Shown: positions 27,463-36,910, counted from the stretch's first letter. The stretch is 64,000 nucleotides of DNA from JAVWGW01 sp036651575 (GCA_036651575.1 JAVVXN010000002.1:10901-74900); one strand, 5' to 3'. Program-made: numbers and translations. The notes: generated by a model from the sequence alone, not told the origin.

Positions 27463-28815
27463 ATGATGAAGATCTTGAAAGGCGAGAAAAAGGTGAGCGA
27501 TCTTGGGAAGCTGCATAGGATTTTTATCCTCATCTTAGTCAGTGTTGGCAGTTCCACAATTTATGCACCGGCTTATTTAAAAGGTGTTTTCTATGACCCT
27601 TTGATGCAGGCTCTCGGGTGTAGCAACATGGAATTGGGTACGCTGCTTTCGGCCTACGCGATTACTGCCATGATTTGCTATGTTCCCGCAGGTATCTTAG
27701 CTGACAAAATTCGCTGTCGCACGCTTGCGTGGGTTGGCTTTGTCGGCACTGCGCTTTTGACCTTTGTATATGCGGCTTTGCCGTCCTATGAGATTTTGTT
27801 GGTCGTCTTTGTCGGTATGGGTATCACGTCTATTCTTATTTGGTGGGGCGTGCGTTTCAAGCTCGTACGTTTGATTTCTACCGAAGAAGAGTATCCAAAA
27901 AACATCGGTATGAGTTATGGCATTTATGGCGCCGGTGGACTTGTCGTCGGTTTTATCAACCTGGCAATCGTGAGTGCTCTTGCTGAAAACATGGGTTCGG
28001 CGGTCACCGTCCTTTTGGTATTTCTCGGTTCTTTGATTTTGCTTTTAGGTATTTTGTCCTTCTTTTTTATCCCGAAGTTCGAGGGTGAAATCAAGCAGGA
28101 TGGTAGTTCTTTCAATTTGAATGAATTTGCCACTTCGCTTAAAACTCCCGTTGTGTGGATGGCGGCTGCTTCCATGTTCTTCGTATATTTCTTCTACACC
28201 GGCGTCACCTATACCACTCCGTATTTAACCGAAGTATTTGCAGCTCCGCTGGTAATCGTTTCGGCGGTCAGCGTCATTCGTACCTATGGCATCACGCTTA
28301 TCTCCGGTCCGATTTTCGGTGCCATCGCCGCTCGGGTAAAGTCCCCTGCAATCACTATTGCGGGCGGCTCAATCGTTTGCGCCGTTGGCCTTGTTGCCTT
28401 TGGTATTCTTCCGACAGAATCGGGCATGGTTGTCGTTGCTGCAGCAATTATCGTGCTGCTCGGCTTTGTCGCAAACGGTGTGTTCGGCATCGTTTCCTCG
28501 CAGCTCACCGAAGGCAAAGTGCCTCTGACTGTTTTCGGCGCTGCCACCGGCATCGTCTCTGTCATTGGGTTTATGCCCGACACCTTTTCAAGTGCGTGGT
28601 TTGGTTCCATCATCGATGAAAAGGGTGCTGCTGCCTATCCTGAAATTTTTGCCATCATGGCGGGATCGGCCGTTATTGCCGCGGTGATTTCTGTTGGTCT
28701 TAAGCTCTACGTTAAGAAAAACAACGCGAAACTTGAAGCTATCGCTGCCATCGAGGCTGCCGCCGCGTTAGGAGAGGCCGCTACCGATCTCGAAGCGACA
28801 CAGAGACCGGCTTAA
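27463..28815 (+). CDS. MFS transporter, first gene of the cai-fix locus
   Basis: A 450-residue major facilitator with 12 membrane segments, starting LHRIFILILVSVGSSTIYAP, with the motif A-like loop GILADKIRCRTLAW after helix 2. An Ala/Glu-rich cytoplasmic tail of about 30 residues ends the protein. The substrate is unknown. Its position at the head of the caiABC-hydratase-fix gene series, directly facing the LuxR regulator, suggests import of the locus substrate or exchange with the reduced product. It would be the functional stand-in for the BCCT-family CaiT of enterobacteria, which is absent here. ATG 27463 follows GGAGG; ATG 27466 is equally possible. Confidence 0.87.
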   Translation: MMKILKGEKKVSDLGKLHRIFILILVSVGSSTIYAPAYLKGVFYDPLMQALGCSNMELGTLLSAYAITAMICYVPAGILADKIRCRTLAWVGFVGTALLTFVYAALPSYEILLVVFVGMGITSILIWWGVRFKLVRLISTEEEYPKNIGMSYGIYGAGGLVVGFINLAIVSALAENMGSAVTVLLVFLGSLILLLGILSFFFIPKFEGEIKQDGSSFNLNEFATSLKTPVVWMAAASMFFVYFFYTGVTYTTPYLTEVFAAPLVIVSAVSVIRTYGITLISGPIFGAIAARVKSPAITIAGGSIVCAVGLVAFGILPTESGMVVVAAAIIVLLGFVANGVFGIVSSQLTEGKVPLTVFGAATGIVSVIGFMPDTFSSAWFGSIIDEKGAAAYPEIFAIMAGSAVIAAVISVGLKLYVKKNNAKLEAIAAIEAAAALGEAATDLEATQRPA

Positions 28816-28913
28816 GCTCTGGTCACCGGTTTGGTGCTAAAACGATATCCCCGCAGGTGAGATAGATGCATTGTGGTGCGGGGTATTTCAAAGAAGGGAC
28901 ATGGTGAAAGGCA

Positions 28914-29879
28914 ATGAATAAGCTTGCTGTCTTATCGCGTTTGACTCCATCGATGCGAGCAGTACTTGAAAAGCAAAACGAGTTGGCAGGTGGCGGGCTT
29001 GCTACGGATGGCGGCTTTGAGGAAATGCGTGCCAGCTACCTTGCAGAACGCTTATTTTGGAACGAAGGAGGACCTCTCCTCCACGAAACTCGAGATGATG
29101 TGGTGGCGGGACCCTACGGTGATATTCCTGTTCGGTACTACGTTCCAACCGAGAAAGAAAATCTGCCCTGCATCATCTATGTTCACGGCGGTGGCTTCGT
29201 GGTGGGCAATCTCGATACCCACGATCGCATCATGCGTACGCTCGCCGCAAAGACGGGAGCTGTTGTTGTCGGCGTTGATTATCACCTGGCACCAGAGGCG
29301 AAATTTCCGAGTGCGGTCATTGAGTCTGCTACCGTCGCTGAGTACTTGCACGAGCAGGGCGCAACACAGGGAATTGCCGGCAACCACCTTTCGTTTGCCG
29401 GAGATTCAGGTGGAGCTCATTTGAGTTTGGCGGCAACACTGTATCTTCGCGATGAAAAGCATGACAGCTCTTATATTAAATCGCTCATTTTGTACTACGG
29501 GTGGTTTGGTCTCAAGGATTCCTCATCCATGCGGCTTTTGGGCGGTCAATGGGATGGCCTGACAAAGGCCGATTGGGATTACTACATGAATTGCTATTTT
29601 AGCGAGGCGGATGAAATGAATTCCCCTTACGCCGACTGCTTCAACGCTGACTTAACGCACGATATGCCGGCATGCTATATCGCTGCTGCAGAATTTGATC
29701 CGCTCAAAGACGATAGCATCACCCTTGCCGCCATCTTTGAAGAGTACGGCATTCCCTATAGATTCGAGTTATTTGAAGGCGTTATTCATGCCTTTCTTCA
29801 TCACTCGCGGATGCTCGATGCCGCACGAGATGCCCTCGAGCATGGTGCGACGTTTTATCGAGAGCATCTCGAACGCTAA
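28914..29879 (+). CDS. Alpha/beta hydrolase (HSL/acetyl-esterase type)
   Basis: A 321-residue carboxylesterase of the hormone-sensitive lipase group. The oxyanion motif HGGGFVVGN, nucleophile elbow GDSGGAHLS, catalytic Asp in EFDPLKDD and His in GVIHAFLHH are all intact. These enzymes hydrolyse short acyl esters in the cytoplasm. Within this locus a plausible job is to release free carnitine or a similar hydroxy acid from an O-acyl ester before CoA activation, but this is inferred from position only. E. coli has no such gene in its cai operon. The start has AAGAAGGGAC upstream; the gap from the MFS gene is 98 bases. Confidence 0.88.
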   Translation: MNKLAVLSRLTPSMRAVLEKQNELAGGGLATDGGFEEMRASYLAERLFWNEGGPLLHETRDDVVAGPYGDIPVRYYVPTEKENLPCIIYVHGGGFVVGNLDTHDRIMRTLAAKTGAVVVGVDYHLAPEAKFPSAVIESATVAEYLHEQGATQGIAGNHLSFAGDSGGAHLSLAATLYLRDEKHDSSYIKSLILYYGWFGLKDSSSMRLLGGQWDGLTKADWDYYMNCYFSEADEMNSPYADCFNADLTHDMPACYIAAAEFDPLKDDSITLAAIFEEYGIPYRFELFEGVIHAFLHHSRMLDAARDALEHGATFYREHLER

Positions 29880-29902
29880 GGGGCATTTGTATCGGGTTTG
29901 AT

Positions 29903-29956
29903 CTTTTCCGAAGGGAAGAAAGGCTTTGATCGGCCTGTCGCCTTCTTTCGGAAAAG
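29903..29956 (+). repeat. Hairpin between esterase gene and caiA
   Basis: A perfect 10-base inverted repeat (CTTTTCCGAA at 29903-29912, TTCGGAAAAG at 29947-29956) encloses a further imperfect stem. It is followed by ATTTTG rather than a full T-run. It may be an attenuator or a processing/stability element for the downstream cai mRNA. Confidence 0.55.
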
Positions 29957-30029
29957 GATTTTGTACCAAGTATTGCGGTGTGACTTTATAAAAGCGCATC
30001 GAAACGTACACGAAAGAGGAGGAATCACT

Positions 30030-31163
30030 ATGGATTTCAGTTTAAATGACGATCAGGAACTCTTTGTTTCAAGTATCCGTGATCTTATGGAACGGGAGAA
30101 TTGGGAATCGTATTTCGCCGAGTGCGATGCGACACACACGTATCCTGAACGCTGGACACACGCACTGTGCGAACTTGGTTTCGATTTGATCATGCTTCCC
30201 GAAGCGCGCGGCGGTCTCGACCTTGGCGTCGTAACGCTTATGGCGGCCTATGAAGAATTGGGACGCCTCGGTGCACCGACCTACGTGCTCTATCAGCTTC
30301 CCGGTTTTGAAACGATTTTGCGAGAGGGCAGCCCCGAGCAGATCGAAAAGGTCATGGCGTATGTCGGTACCGGCAAACAAATTTGGAATTCCGCGTGTAC
30401 CGAACCGGGAGCTGGTTCCGACGTGGGCAGTTTGACGACGAACTACACTCGCCGTAACGGCAAGATTTATCTCAATGGCCACAAAACATTTATCACGAGT
30501 TCCGCAGGCGTTGCCTACCTGGTTGTTATGGCGCGCGATTCCGAAAACCCCGACGTGTTCACGGAATTTTTCGTTGACATGAAGCTTCCCGGAATAAAGC
30601 TTGAGCGTCTCGAGAAGCTCGGTCTGCGCATGGATAGCTGCTGCGAGGTGTATCTCGACGAAGTTGAACTGGAAGAAAAAGATATCTTCGGAACCGAAGG
30701 CAACGGTTTTCGTCGCGGTATCGGCGACTTCGATTTTGAGCGTTTCTTGGTTGGTGCCTGCGATTACGGGAGTGCTCTGTGCGCTTTCGAGGATGCTGCC
30801 AAATACGCCAACAAGCGTGAACAATTTGGTAAGACACTCGGTCGTTTTCAGCTCAATCAACTGAAAATCTGCACTATGGCCATCAAGATCGATGCCATGA
30901 AGAACATGCTTTACGAAACTGCTTGGTGCTATGACCAGGGAACAATGACATCCGCTCAGTCCGCCATGTGCAAGTTTTACTGCGCCAACGCCGCTTTTGA
31001 AGTGGTGGATGATGCCATGCAGATCATGGCGGGTGTGGCCGTTGTGGGGGATCATCGCGTTCAGCGTATTTGGCGTGACCTTCGCGTCGATCGCGTTTCC
31101 GGCGGAACCGATGAAATGATGATTTTGACGGTTGCAAAGGGAATTTTGAAGCGGTATCGCTAA
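30030..31163 (+). CDS. caiA: Crotonobetainyl-CoA reductase-like acyl-CoA dehydrogenase (CaiA)
   Basis: A 377-residue FAD acyl-CoA dehydrogenase that looks strikingly like E. coli CaiA along its whole length. Examples are MDFSLNDDQELFV at the start, ENWESYFAECD, LGRLGAPTYVLYQLPG, TEPGAGSDVGSL, EKLGLRMDSCCEV, and WRDLRVDRVSGGTDEM near the end. In E. coli it reduces crotonobetainyl-CoA to gamma-butyrobetainyl-CoA with electrons from FixABCX. The presence of caiB, caiC and fixABCX downstream supports the same chemistry. The ribosome site AGAGGAGG is strong. The match is from memory of the E. coli protein, so a related trimethylammonium or other 4-substituted crotonate is still possible. Confidence 0.9.
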   Translation: MDFSLNDDQELFVSSIRDLMERENWESYFAECDATHTYPERWTHALCELGFDLIMLPEARGGLDLGVVTLMAAYEELGRLGAPTYVLYQLPGFETILREGSPEQIEKVMAYVGTGKQIWNSACTEPGAGSDVGSLTTNYTRRNGKIYLNGHKTFITSSAGVAYLVVMARDSENPDVFTEFFVDMKLPGIKLERLEKLGLRMDSCCEVYLDEVELEEKDIFGTEGNGFRRGIGDFDFERFLVGACDYGSALCAFEDAAKYANKREQFGKTLGRFQLNQLKICTMAIKIDAMKNMLYETAWCYDQGTMTSAQSAMCKFYCANAAFEVVDDAMQIMAGVAVVGDHRVQRIWRDLRVDRVSGGTDEMMILTVAKGILKRYR

Positions 31164-31194
31164 GCCGCGCACCGATTGTTCTACTGACACTGAA

Positions 31195-31221
31195 AGGGGG
31201 CAAACGAACAAGTTGCCCCCT
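31195..31221 (+). repeat. Hairpin between caiA and caiB
   Basis: A perfect 9-base inverted repeat (AGGGGGCAA at 31195-31203, TTGCCCCCT at 31213-31221) lies just upstream of the caiB ribosome site. It has no T-run, so it is more likely an mRNA stability or processing element than a terminator. Confidence 0.6.
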
Positions 31222-31242
31222 GAAGAAAAGGAGATTTCAAAC

Positions 31243-32478
31243 ATGGCAATCGAAACAAACAAGCCCGCCTTCGGCGTTCTCGACGGAGTCAAGGTTGTCT
31301 ATTCCGCGGTTGAGCTTGCTGCCCCCAAGGCAGCTGATTTAATGGCTGACTGGGGTGCTGATGTTACGTGGATTGAAAACACGGGTGCAGGCGACACGAT
31401 TCGAGACACCGCCTACATCAAACAAGCCGAGCGACGCAACCAGCGCTCCGTTGCGCTTAATTATTTTTCTGACGAAGGAAAAGAAATTCTTTTCAAGATG
31501 ATCGAGGACGCAGACATCTTCCTCGAGGCAAGCAAGGGTGGCACCTACGCGCGCCACGGCGTAACGGATGAGGCGTTATGGGAGCGTAACCCCAAGCTGG
31601 TCATCGTGCATGTTTCCGGTTTTGGCCAAGAGGGCGAGCCCTCCATGGTCAAGCGTGCCGCTTACGATCTGACCGTTATGGCATACAGCGGTTATATGAG
31701 CCAGAACGGCACCAAGGATCAGCCTATGAATCCGGGGCCGTATGCGGGTGACTATTTCAATACGCTCATGATAGCCAGTTCCGCGCTCGGTGCTTTGTAT
31801 AAGGCCGAAAAGACCGGCCAGGGCGAAAGTATTGATGTGGCTATGTTTGAGACGATGCTTTCAATCGGCCAGTACTATCTGGTTGATTATCTCAATGAGG
31901 GCGTTTTGTGGCCGCGTCCGGGTGCTCGCAATCAAAACCTTTGCGGTATTGGTGAATATAAGTGCACCGATGGTTTTGTCGGCCTTTGCCTGTATGGCGT
32001 CGATCAAAACAAGTACCTGCTTGAAGCTATCGGGCTTGGTCACTTATGGGGTACCGAAGAGATTCCGGATGACACTTCCGGTCTTTGGCTTTCCGGTATC
32101 CACGCTCCCGCGATCGAAGCAGCTCTTGATGCGTATTGCTTAGCTCGTAGCAAGCACGAAATCGAAGATGATTTTTCTGCGCATCGCATTGCAGCTCAGA
32201 TTGTCATGGATATTCCCGACCTCGTTGAAGAGGAGCACCTCAAGGCGCGCAACGTGTGGCTTGATTGGGAAACTGCTGACGGCACGACGTTTAAGGGCCT
32301 CAATGTGTTTCCGAAGTTCAAGAACAATCCCGGTCAGGTATGGCGTCCGATGCCGCATCAGGGTGGAGATACCGTCGATGTGCTGAGCAGGCTTGGCTAT
32401 ACCGCTGAACAGATCAAAGATCTTGCGGCGCAAGGCGTTGTCAAGGTGGGTAACGAGACGCGGTGTGCGGGTATCTGA
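31243..32478 (+). CDS. caiB: L-carnitine CoA-transferase-like protein (CaiB)
   Basis: A 411-residue class III CoA-transferase closely resembling E. coli CaiB. Shared segments include LVIVHVSGFGQEG, GESIDVAMFETML and the end FPKFKNNPGQVWR. The catalytic Asp, which forms a mixed anhydride and then a CoA-thioester intermediate, is Asp170 in PYAGDYFN (Asp169 in E. coli). The enzyme moves CoA from gamma-butyrobetainyl-CoA to incoming carnitine, so that ATP is needed only to prime the cycle. ATG 31243 follows AAAAGGAG. It sits between caiA and caiC, as in enterobacteria. Confidence 0.9.
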   Translation: MAIETNKPAFGVLDGVKVVYSAVELAAPKAADLMADWGADVTWIENTGAGDTIRDTAYIKQAERRNQRSVALNYFSDEGKEILFKMIEDADIFLEASKGGTYARHGVTDEALWERNPKLVIVHVSGFGQEGEPSMVKRAAYDLTVMAYSGYMSQNGTKDQPMNPGPYAGDYFNTLMIASSALGALYKAEKTGQGESIDVAMFETMLSIGQYYLVDYLNEGVLWPRPGARNQNLCGIGEYKCTDGFVGLCLYGVDQNKYLLEAIGLGHLWGTEEIPDDTSGLWLSGIHAPAIEAALDAYCLARSKHEIEDDFSAHRIAAQIVMDIPDLVEEEHLKARNVWLDWETADGTTFKGLNVFPKFKNNPGQVWRPMPHQGGDTVDVLSRLGYTAEQIKDLAAQGVVKVGNETRCAGI

Positions 32479-32598
32479 TCCGCTTTGATAATGCGTGTTT
32501 GTGCAGGTGGTGACTGGTGTGCAGCACCTTTCTGACCAGACATTTGTGATTGGTCGCGGTTTGTGTGATAGGTGAAAGGATACGGGGAGGCTTGTGAG

Positions 32599-34152
32599 AT
32601 GACCGATATCGTAGGAAATGAAACGTTGCGAAGTCTATGGGATGACCTTGCGCTCACTCGCGCCACTAAGACGTTTCTTATATTTCAGGGTCGTCAGGGC
32701 TCCGTTTGCGAGTTCACCTATCGCGAGTTCAATGATGAAATCAATAAGACGGCTAATCTCTTTCTTTCTCTGGGTATATGCAAGGATGAAAAAGTGGCCG
32801 TACAATTGCACGCTTCTCCCGAATTCATGATGTGTCTTTTCGGTCTTGCTAAAATCGGAGCGGTAATGGTTCCGATGAACGAGCAGTATTTACGGGAAGA
32901 ATGTGAATACGTTTTAAATAAATGCGATGCGACAATCGCGGTTATCGAGCCGGAATATCTTGCATTATATCAAGATATTCAAGCGCAGAATGGTTTTCTT
33001 CCCAAAGGAATTTTGCTTGCTCGCGCGAAAGATCACCAGACAAATGTCAGGGATTTTGCGGGAATGAGACAGGTTCAACCAACCGTCTTGCGCGAGGTTC
33101 GGCCCCTTTGTTCTGATGATGTTGTCGAAATAATCTTTACTTCCGGAACGACCTCGCGTCCGAAAGGTGTCGTAGTGACACATTGCAACGTGCTGTATGC
33201 GGGTATGTATGGCGATTGGGAGATATCGCTGACTGCCCAAGATCGTCTCCTCACCACGATGCCCGCCTGCCATTCCAACTTTCAATTGGCGGCTCTGGCG
33301 CCGGTGATCTGTGCTGGAGCCACCATGATTGTGATTGAGAAGTACAGTGCCAAGCGGTTTTGGCAGCAAATCTGCGAGTATCGTGCCACGGTGACACAGT
33401 GCGTGGCAATGATGTTGCGCACCCTGCTGATGCAGCCAAAGTCTTCTACGGAAAAAAACCATTGCTTGCGTGATGTCTTGTACTTTATGCCGATCTCCGA
33501 TGAAGAAAAGCAGGCGTTTGAGAAACGCTTTGACGTGCGGATAATGAACACGTATGGGTCGACGGAGTCGCTTGTGTGGGTTTTGACCGATCCGCCAAGC
33601 GGTGCGCGCAAGTGGCCGTCAGTGGGAAGGGTGGGGTTGTCGTGTGAGGTGAAAATCGTCGATGATGCCGGCTGCGAGGTTGCGCCTTATGTAATCGGGG
33701 AAATCGTCGTTCGGGGCACCTCTGGTCGTACTATCATGAAAGAATACTACCGCGATCCCGAAGCAACTGCTCGCATCATCACGCCTGAAGGATGGATGCA
33801 TACCGGAGACAAAGGGTATGTCGATGCGTGTGGGTGGTTCTATTTTATCGATCGCAAAGTCAACATGATCAAGCGTTCTGGCGAAAACATCTCCACAACC
33901 GAACTCGAAAATGTGCTTGCCACCCACCCAAAAATTGCTGAAGCGGCGGTTATTGGCGTGTTTGATCCCGTGCGGGATCAGGCGGTCAAAGCATTTGTCC
34001 TACCCGTTCAGGGTGAAACTATACACGCACGAGAAGTGCTTGCGTACTGTGCTGAACATATGGCCGCTTTCAAGGTGCCCTCATTTGTTGAGATCGTTGA
34101 AAGTTTTCCCCATACCTGCAGCATGAAGATAGAAAAGAAATTTCTGAAATAG
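32599..34152 (+). CDS. caiC: Carnitine-CoA ligase-like protein (CaiC)
   Basis: A 517-residue ANL-superfamily ligase, the same length as E. coli CaiC. Shared signatures are LRSLWDDLA near the start, FGLAKIGAVMVPMN, the phosphate loop FTSGTTSRPKGVV, VEKYSAKRFW, the adenylate motif NTYGSTES, and the hinge DRKVNMIKRSGENIS. It uses ATP to make the CoA thioester of carnitine, crotonobetaine or gamma-butyrobetaine. ATG 32599 follows GGGGAGG; an upstream ATG at 32572 has no site. In E. coli caiD follows here; in this window a MaoC-type hydratase takes that place. Confidence 0.9.
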   Translation: MTDIVGNETLRSLWDDLALTRATKTFLIFQGRQGSVCEFTYREFNDEINKTANLFLSLGICKDEKVAVQLHASPEFMMCLFGLAKIGAVMVPMNEQYLREECEYVLNKCDATIAVIEPEYLALYQDIQAQNGFLPKGILLARAKDHQTNVRDFAGMRQVQPTVLREVRPLCSDDVVEIIFTSGTTSRPKGVVVTHCNVLYAGMYGDWEISLTAQDRLLTTMPACHSNFQLAALAPVICAGATMIVIEKYSAKRFWQQICEYRATVTQCVAMMLRTLLMQPKSSTEKNHCLRDVLYFMPISDEEKQAFEKRFDVRIMNTYGSTESLVWVLTDPPSGARKWPSVGRVGLSCEVKIVDDAGCEVAPYVIGEIVVRGTSGRTIMKEYYRDPEATARIITPEGWMHTGDKGYVDACGWFYFIDRKVNMIKRSGENISTTELENVLATHPKIAEAAVIGVFDPVRDQAVKAFVLPVQGETIHAREVLAYCAEHMAAFKVPSFVEIVESFPHTCSMKIEKKFLK

Positions 34153-34248
34153 CGCTCATGCGCTGCTTGCGGCGATTGTTGCCGCTTCATTCAAAGGTGC
34201 ACAGACACCCGTAAGGCCGTCGTGCGCCGCCAAGAAAGGAACATTATT

Positions 34249-35121
34249 ATGACTATCAGCACCGATATTGTCGGTAAAGAATTTGGACCGTTTGTTCGCG
34301 AATATACGTTTAAGGATCTTGAAATTTGCGCGCTTGGCTGCGGAGCTGCCTTCGACGGCAAGACCGACCTCGAGTATGTCAACGAAAAGGACGCTCACCA
34401 TCCCGACCTCAAAGTGCTTCCGATCTTCGGCGTACCGCTGACGGTGAACGAAGAGATGACCACAACGCTTGATTATGGCTATGACTACGCCGGATCACTG
34501 CATTACGGTTTTGAAATCAAATTCCACGCGCCGTTCAAGATGTCTGACCGCGTTGAAACTTTCGTTACCCAAGATGCGCTCTACGATCGCGGCGAAGGTC
34601 GCGGCAGCCTTTCGTGCCAGACCGGCCGTTCCTTCAGTTCCGATGGCACGCTTTTGTGCACGACCGAAACCTGGGATTGCTGCATCTATGATGGCGGCTG
34701 GGGCGGAGAAAAAGCTCCCAAGGATATCGTTGAAATCCCCGAGCGCTCAGCCGATGCAACGGTTGATGAGCTCTTCCCGCTCAATCAGCCGCTGATCTAT
34801 CGACTTATGGGGGACTGGCATCAGCAGCATATCGACTGGTCTTATACCGAGCAGACAGGGCTCGATCGTCCCATTGCTCATGCCATCAGCTATGCAGGCA
34901 TCGTCATGCGCCACGCTATCGCTACGTATTTCCCCGGTGAGCCCGAACGAATGACGCGCTTCAAGACGCGCGTAACTTCCCCGCTTATTCCTGGTACTCA
35001 GCTGCGCACCGAGATGTGGAAGGTTGGAGAAAAAGAGATTCGTTTTCGTCTGGTCGATGCTAACTACGAAGAAACTTCAGCTAAACCGCACTTGAATTAC
35101 GGCATTATCGAATGGGATTAG
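34249..35121 (+). CDS. MaoC-type (hydratase 2) enoyl-CoA hydratase
   Basis: A 290-residue double hot-dog protein of the MaoC/hydratase 2 family. The catalytic signature D-x4-H is in GDWHQQHIDW (Asp189, His194), followed by the typical TGLDRPIAHAI. The N-terminal half is a second hot-dog without the signature. Family members add water to trans-2-enoyl-CoA, usually giving (R)-3-hydroxyacyl-CoA. Its place after caiC suggests it interconverts the hydroxy- and enoyl-betaine CoA esters, the step done by the unrelated crotonase CaiD in E. coli. The usual Asn of the GDxNPxH signature is replaced. The ribosome site is AAAGGA. Confidence 0.85.
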   Translation: MTISTDIVGKEFGPFVREYTFKDLEICALGCGAAFDGKTDLEYVNEKDAHHPDLKVLPIFGVPLTVNEEMTTTLDYGYDYAGSLHYGFEIKFHAPFKMSDRVETFVTQDALYDRGEGRGSLSCQTGRSFSSDGTLLCTTETWDCCIYDGGWGGEKAPKDIVEIPERSADATVDELFPLNQPLIYRLMGDWHQQHIDWSYTEQTGLDRPIAHAISYAGIVMRHAIATYFPGEPERMTRFKTRVTSPLIPGTQLRTEMWKVGEKEIRFRLVDANYEETSAKPHLNYGIIEWD

Positions 35122-35145
35122 GATCTGACTGTTTTTGAGTGTTAC

Positions 35146-35179
35146 CGCAGATGGGAATGTATTATTATTCCCATCTGCG
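35146..35179 (+). repeat. Perfect hairpin after the MaoC-type gene
   Basis: A 13-base perfect inverted repeat (CGCAGATGGGAAT at 35146-35158, ATTCCCATCTGCG at 35167-35179) with an 8-base loop, 24 bases after the stop. There is no T-run. It probably limits readthrough or protects the upstream mRNA. Confidence 0.6.
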
Positions 35180-35269
35180 CTCTGGGATTATGTGTCGGCG
35201 ACGAGGTTTCGATGAGGGTGAAACCCCGCCGCAGAAACATAGGACAAGAGGTAGGGAAGGTGTGGGTGC

Positions 35270-36742
35270 ATGGTAGAAGATCTTAAGAGCGTGACGCAAG
35301 TGATCAGTCCTCCGAGGGGGGACGTTTGTTCTGAAATCGGGCCGCTTGAAGATGTGGCGGGTTTGAAATCCAAGCACGTTTTGAAAAAAACGCTTGACGA
35401 TGTGGTGATGACACCCTTTTTGCGAAAAATTACCTTCTTTTCAAGTGGTGGGTCTTTTCTTGATGGTTACGTACTCTCTTTGATCGGGGTAGCTCTTACC
35501 CAAATCATTCCGAAGTTTCATTTAAATAGTGGATGGAGTGCAGCTATTGGTGCTGCCGTTTTGCTGGGTATCTTCGTGGGCACCATCGTGGGCGGGTATT
35601 TAACCGACCGTATCGGGCGTAAGAAGATGTTCATCATCGACGTGATCGCCATCGGAGTTTTTTCTCTTTTAAGCGTTTTTTGCTCAACGCCCCTCGAGCT
35701 GGTTGCTGCGCGTTTCTTTATCGGAGTTTTTATTGGAGCCGATTATCCTATAGCGACCTCGCTCATCGCTGAGTTTACTCCCAAACAGCATCGAGCTATC
35801 TCTATGGGTATGGTTTCTGCGGCGTGGTATCTTGGGGCTACGGTTGCTGCCGTGGTGGGTTATGCCCTGTACGGGCTTGAAAATGGATGGCAATGGATGC
35901 TTGGTAGTGCCGTTGTTCCCTGTATGTTTCTTCTCGTTGGGCGCCGCGATATCCCCGAGTCTCCGATGTGGCTTGCGCAAAAAGGACGAACTGCTGAAGC
36001 TGAAGAAATCACCCGTCGGGTATTTGGAGATGATGTTGAAATTGAAATGGAAGATCCGGGAGAAAAGACGCGCTTCAGGAAGATATTTGAAAAAGGCTAT
36101 CTCAGGCGCATCATTTTTCTGGGTATTTTAATTTTATGCCAAGTTGTTCCGATGTATGCGATCTATACGTTTGGACCTGAGATCATGACGGCGTTCGGTC
36201 TCGGGCAGGGACGCGAAGCGATTTTAGGGGAAAGTACCGTAAGCCTGTTTTTCCTGATTGGATCGATTCCTGCGATGTTTTGGCTCAACTCGATCGGTCG
36301 CCGTCCTTTGTTGATTGTGAGCTTGGCCTTGATGGCGGCTGGATTGCTTGTCTTGGGTTTTTTCCCGAATGCGCCGGTGTGGGTCATTATCGCAGCATTT
36401 GGTCTCTATGCATTTTTTAGTGGTGGACCGGGTATCTTGCAGTGGCTTTATCCCAATGAGCTTTTTCCAACGGAAGTGCGCGCAACGGCGGTCGGTATCG
36501 CCATCGCGTTTTCGCGCGTCGGTACGATTGTTGCCACGTATGCCACCCCGCTTTTTCTTGCAGCTTACGGAATTGGGCCAACGATGTTGGTGGCTGCAGG
36601 TTTGGTGCTGTTCGGGCTGGTGCTCTCGATAGTGATGGCTCCTGAAACGAAGGGGAAGTCACTCATTGAAACGAGCTCGCTCACGCACGCTTCATGCGCC
36701 GCTTCGGTTGGGGTGAGAAAACCTCCGAGGCGCAGCCGGTAA
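35270..36742 (+). CDS. MFS transporter (metabolite:H+ symporter/sugar-porter type)
   Basis: A 490-residue major facilitator with 12 membrane segments after a 60-residue hydrophilic N-terminus. The family motifs are clear: GGYLTDRIGRKKMF between helices 2 and 3, RFFIGVFIGADYP, and NELFPTEVRATAVG. It belongs to the sugar-porter/metabolite symporter group and is unlike the first MFS of the locus. The substrate is unknown; it lies between the hydratase and fixA and may carry the substrate or product of the pathway. The ribosome site is AGGGAAGG. The extreme C-terminus is unusually basic (RKPPRRSR). Confidence 0.87.
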   Translation: MVEDLKSVTQVISPPRGDVCSEIGPLEDVAGLKSKHVLKKTLDDVVMTPFLRKITFFSSGGSFLDGYVLSLIGVALTQIIPKFHLNSGWSAAIGAAVLLGIFVGTIVGGYLTDRIGRKKMFIIDVIAIGVFSLLSVFCSTPLELVAARFFIGVFIGADYPIATSLIAEFTPKQHRAISMGMVSAAWYLGATVAAVVGYALYGLENGWQWMLGSAVVPCMFLLVGRRDIPESPMWLAQKGRTAEAEEITRRVFGDDVEIEMEDPGEKTRFRKIFEKGYLRRIIFLGILILCQVVPMYAIYTFGPEIMTAFGLGQGREAILGESTVSLFFLIGSIPAMFWLNSIGRRPLLIVSLALMAAGLLVLGFFPNAPVWVIIAAFGLYAFFSGGPGILQWLYPNELFPTEVRATAVGIAIAFSRVGTIVATYATPLFLAAYGIGPTMLVAAGLVLFGLVLSIVMAPETKGKSLIETSSLTHASCAASVGVRKPPRRSR

Positions 36743-36910
36743 AAGTACCTAACTTCCGAAAGTGACAGGGAGGGTGTTTTGCGAAGGGCGACGTTTTCTT
36801 CTTCTTACCTGCCAAATCAGCCATAGTTAAATAATAAGTATTGGAGCTTTCGTTGCATTCTTGCGATGGAAAAACCTTCTGGGCGCGGCACAGTGTTGGT
36901 AGTGCATTTG

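Noticed and set aside
30069..31292. A 407-codon open frame on the minus strand opposite caiA
   Set aside because: The translated protein shows no family motif and lies exactly opposite a gene with clear CaiA motifs and a good ribosome site; it is a codon-structure shadow.
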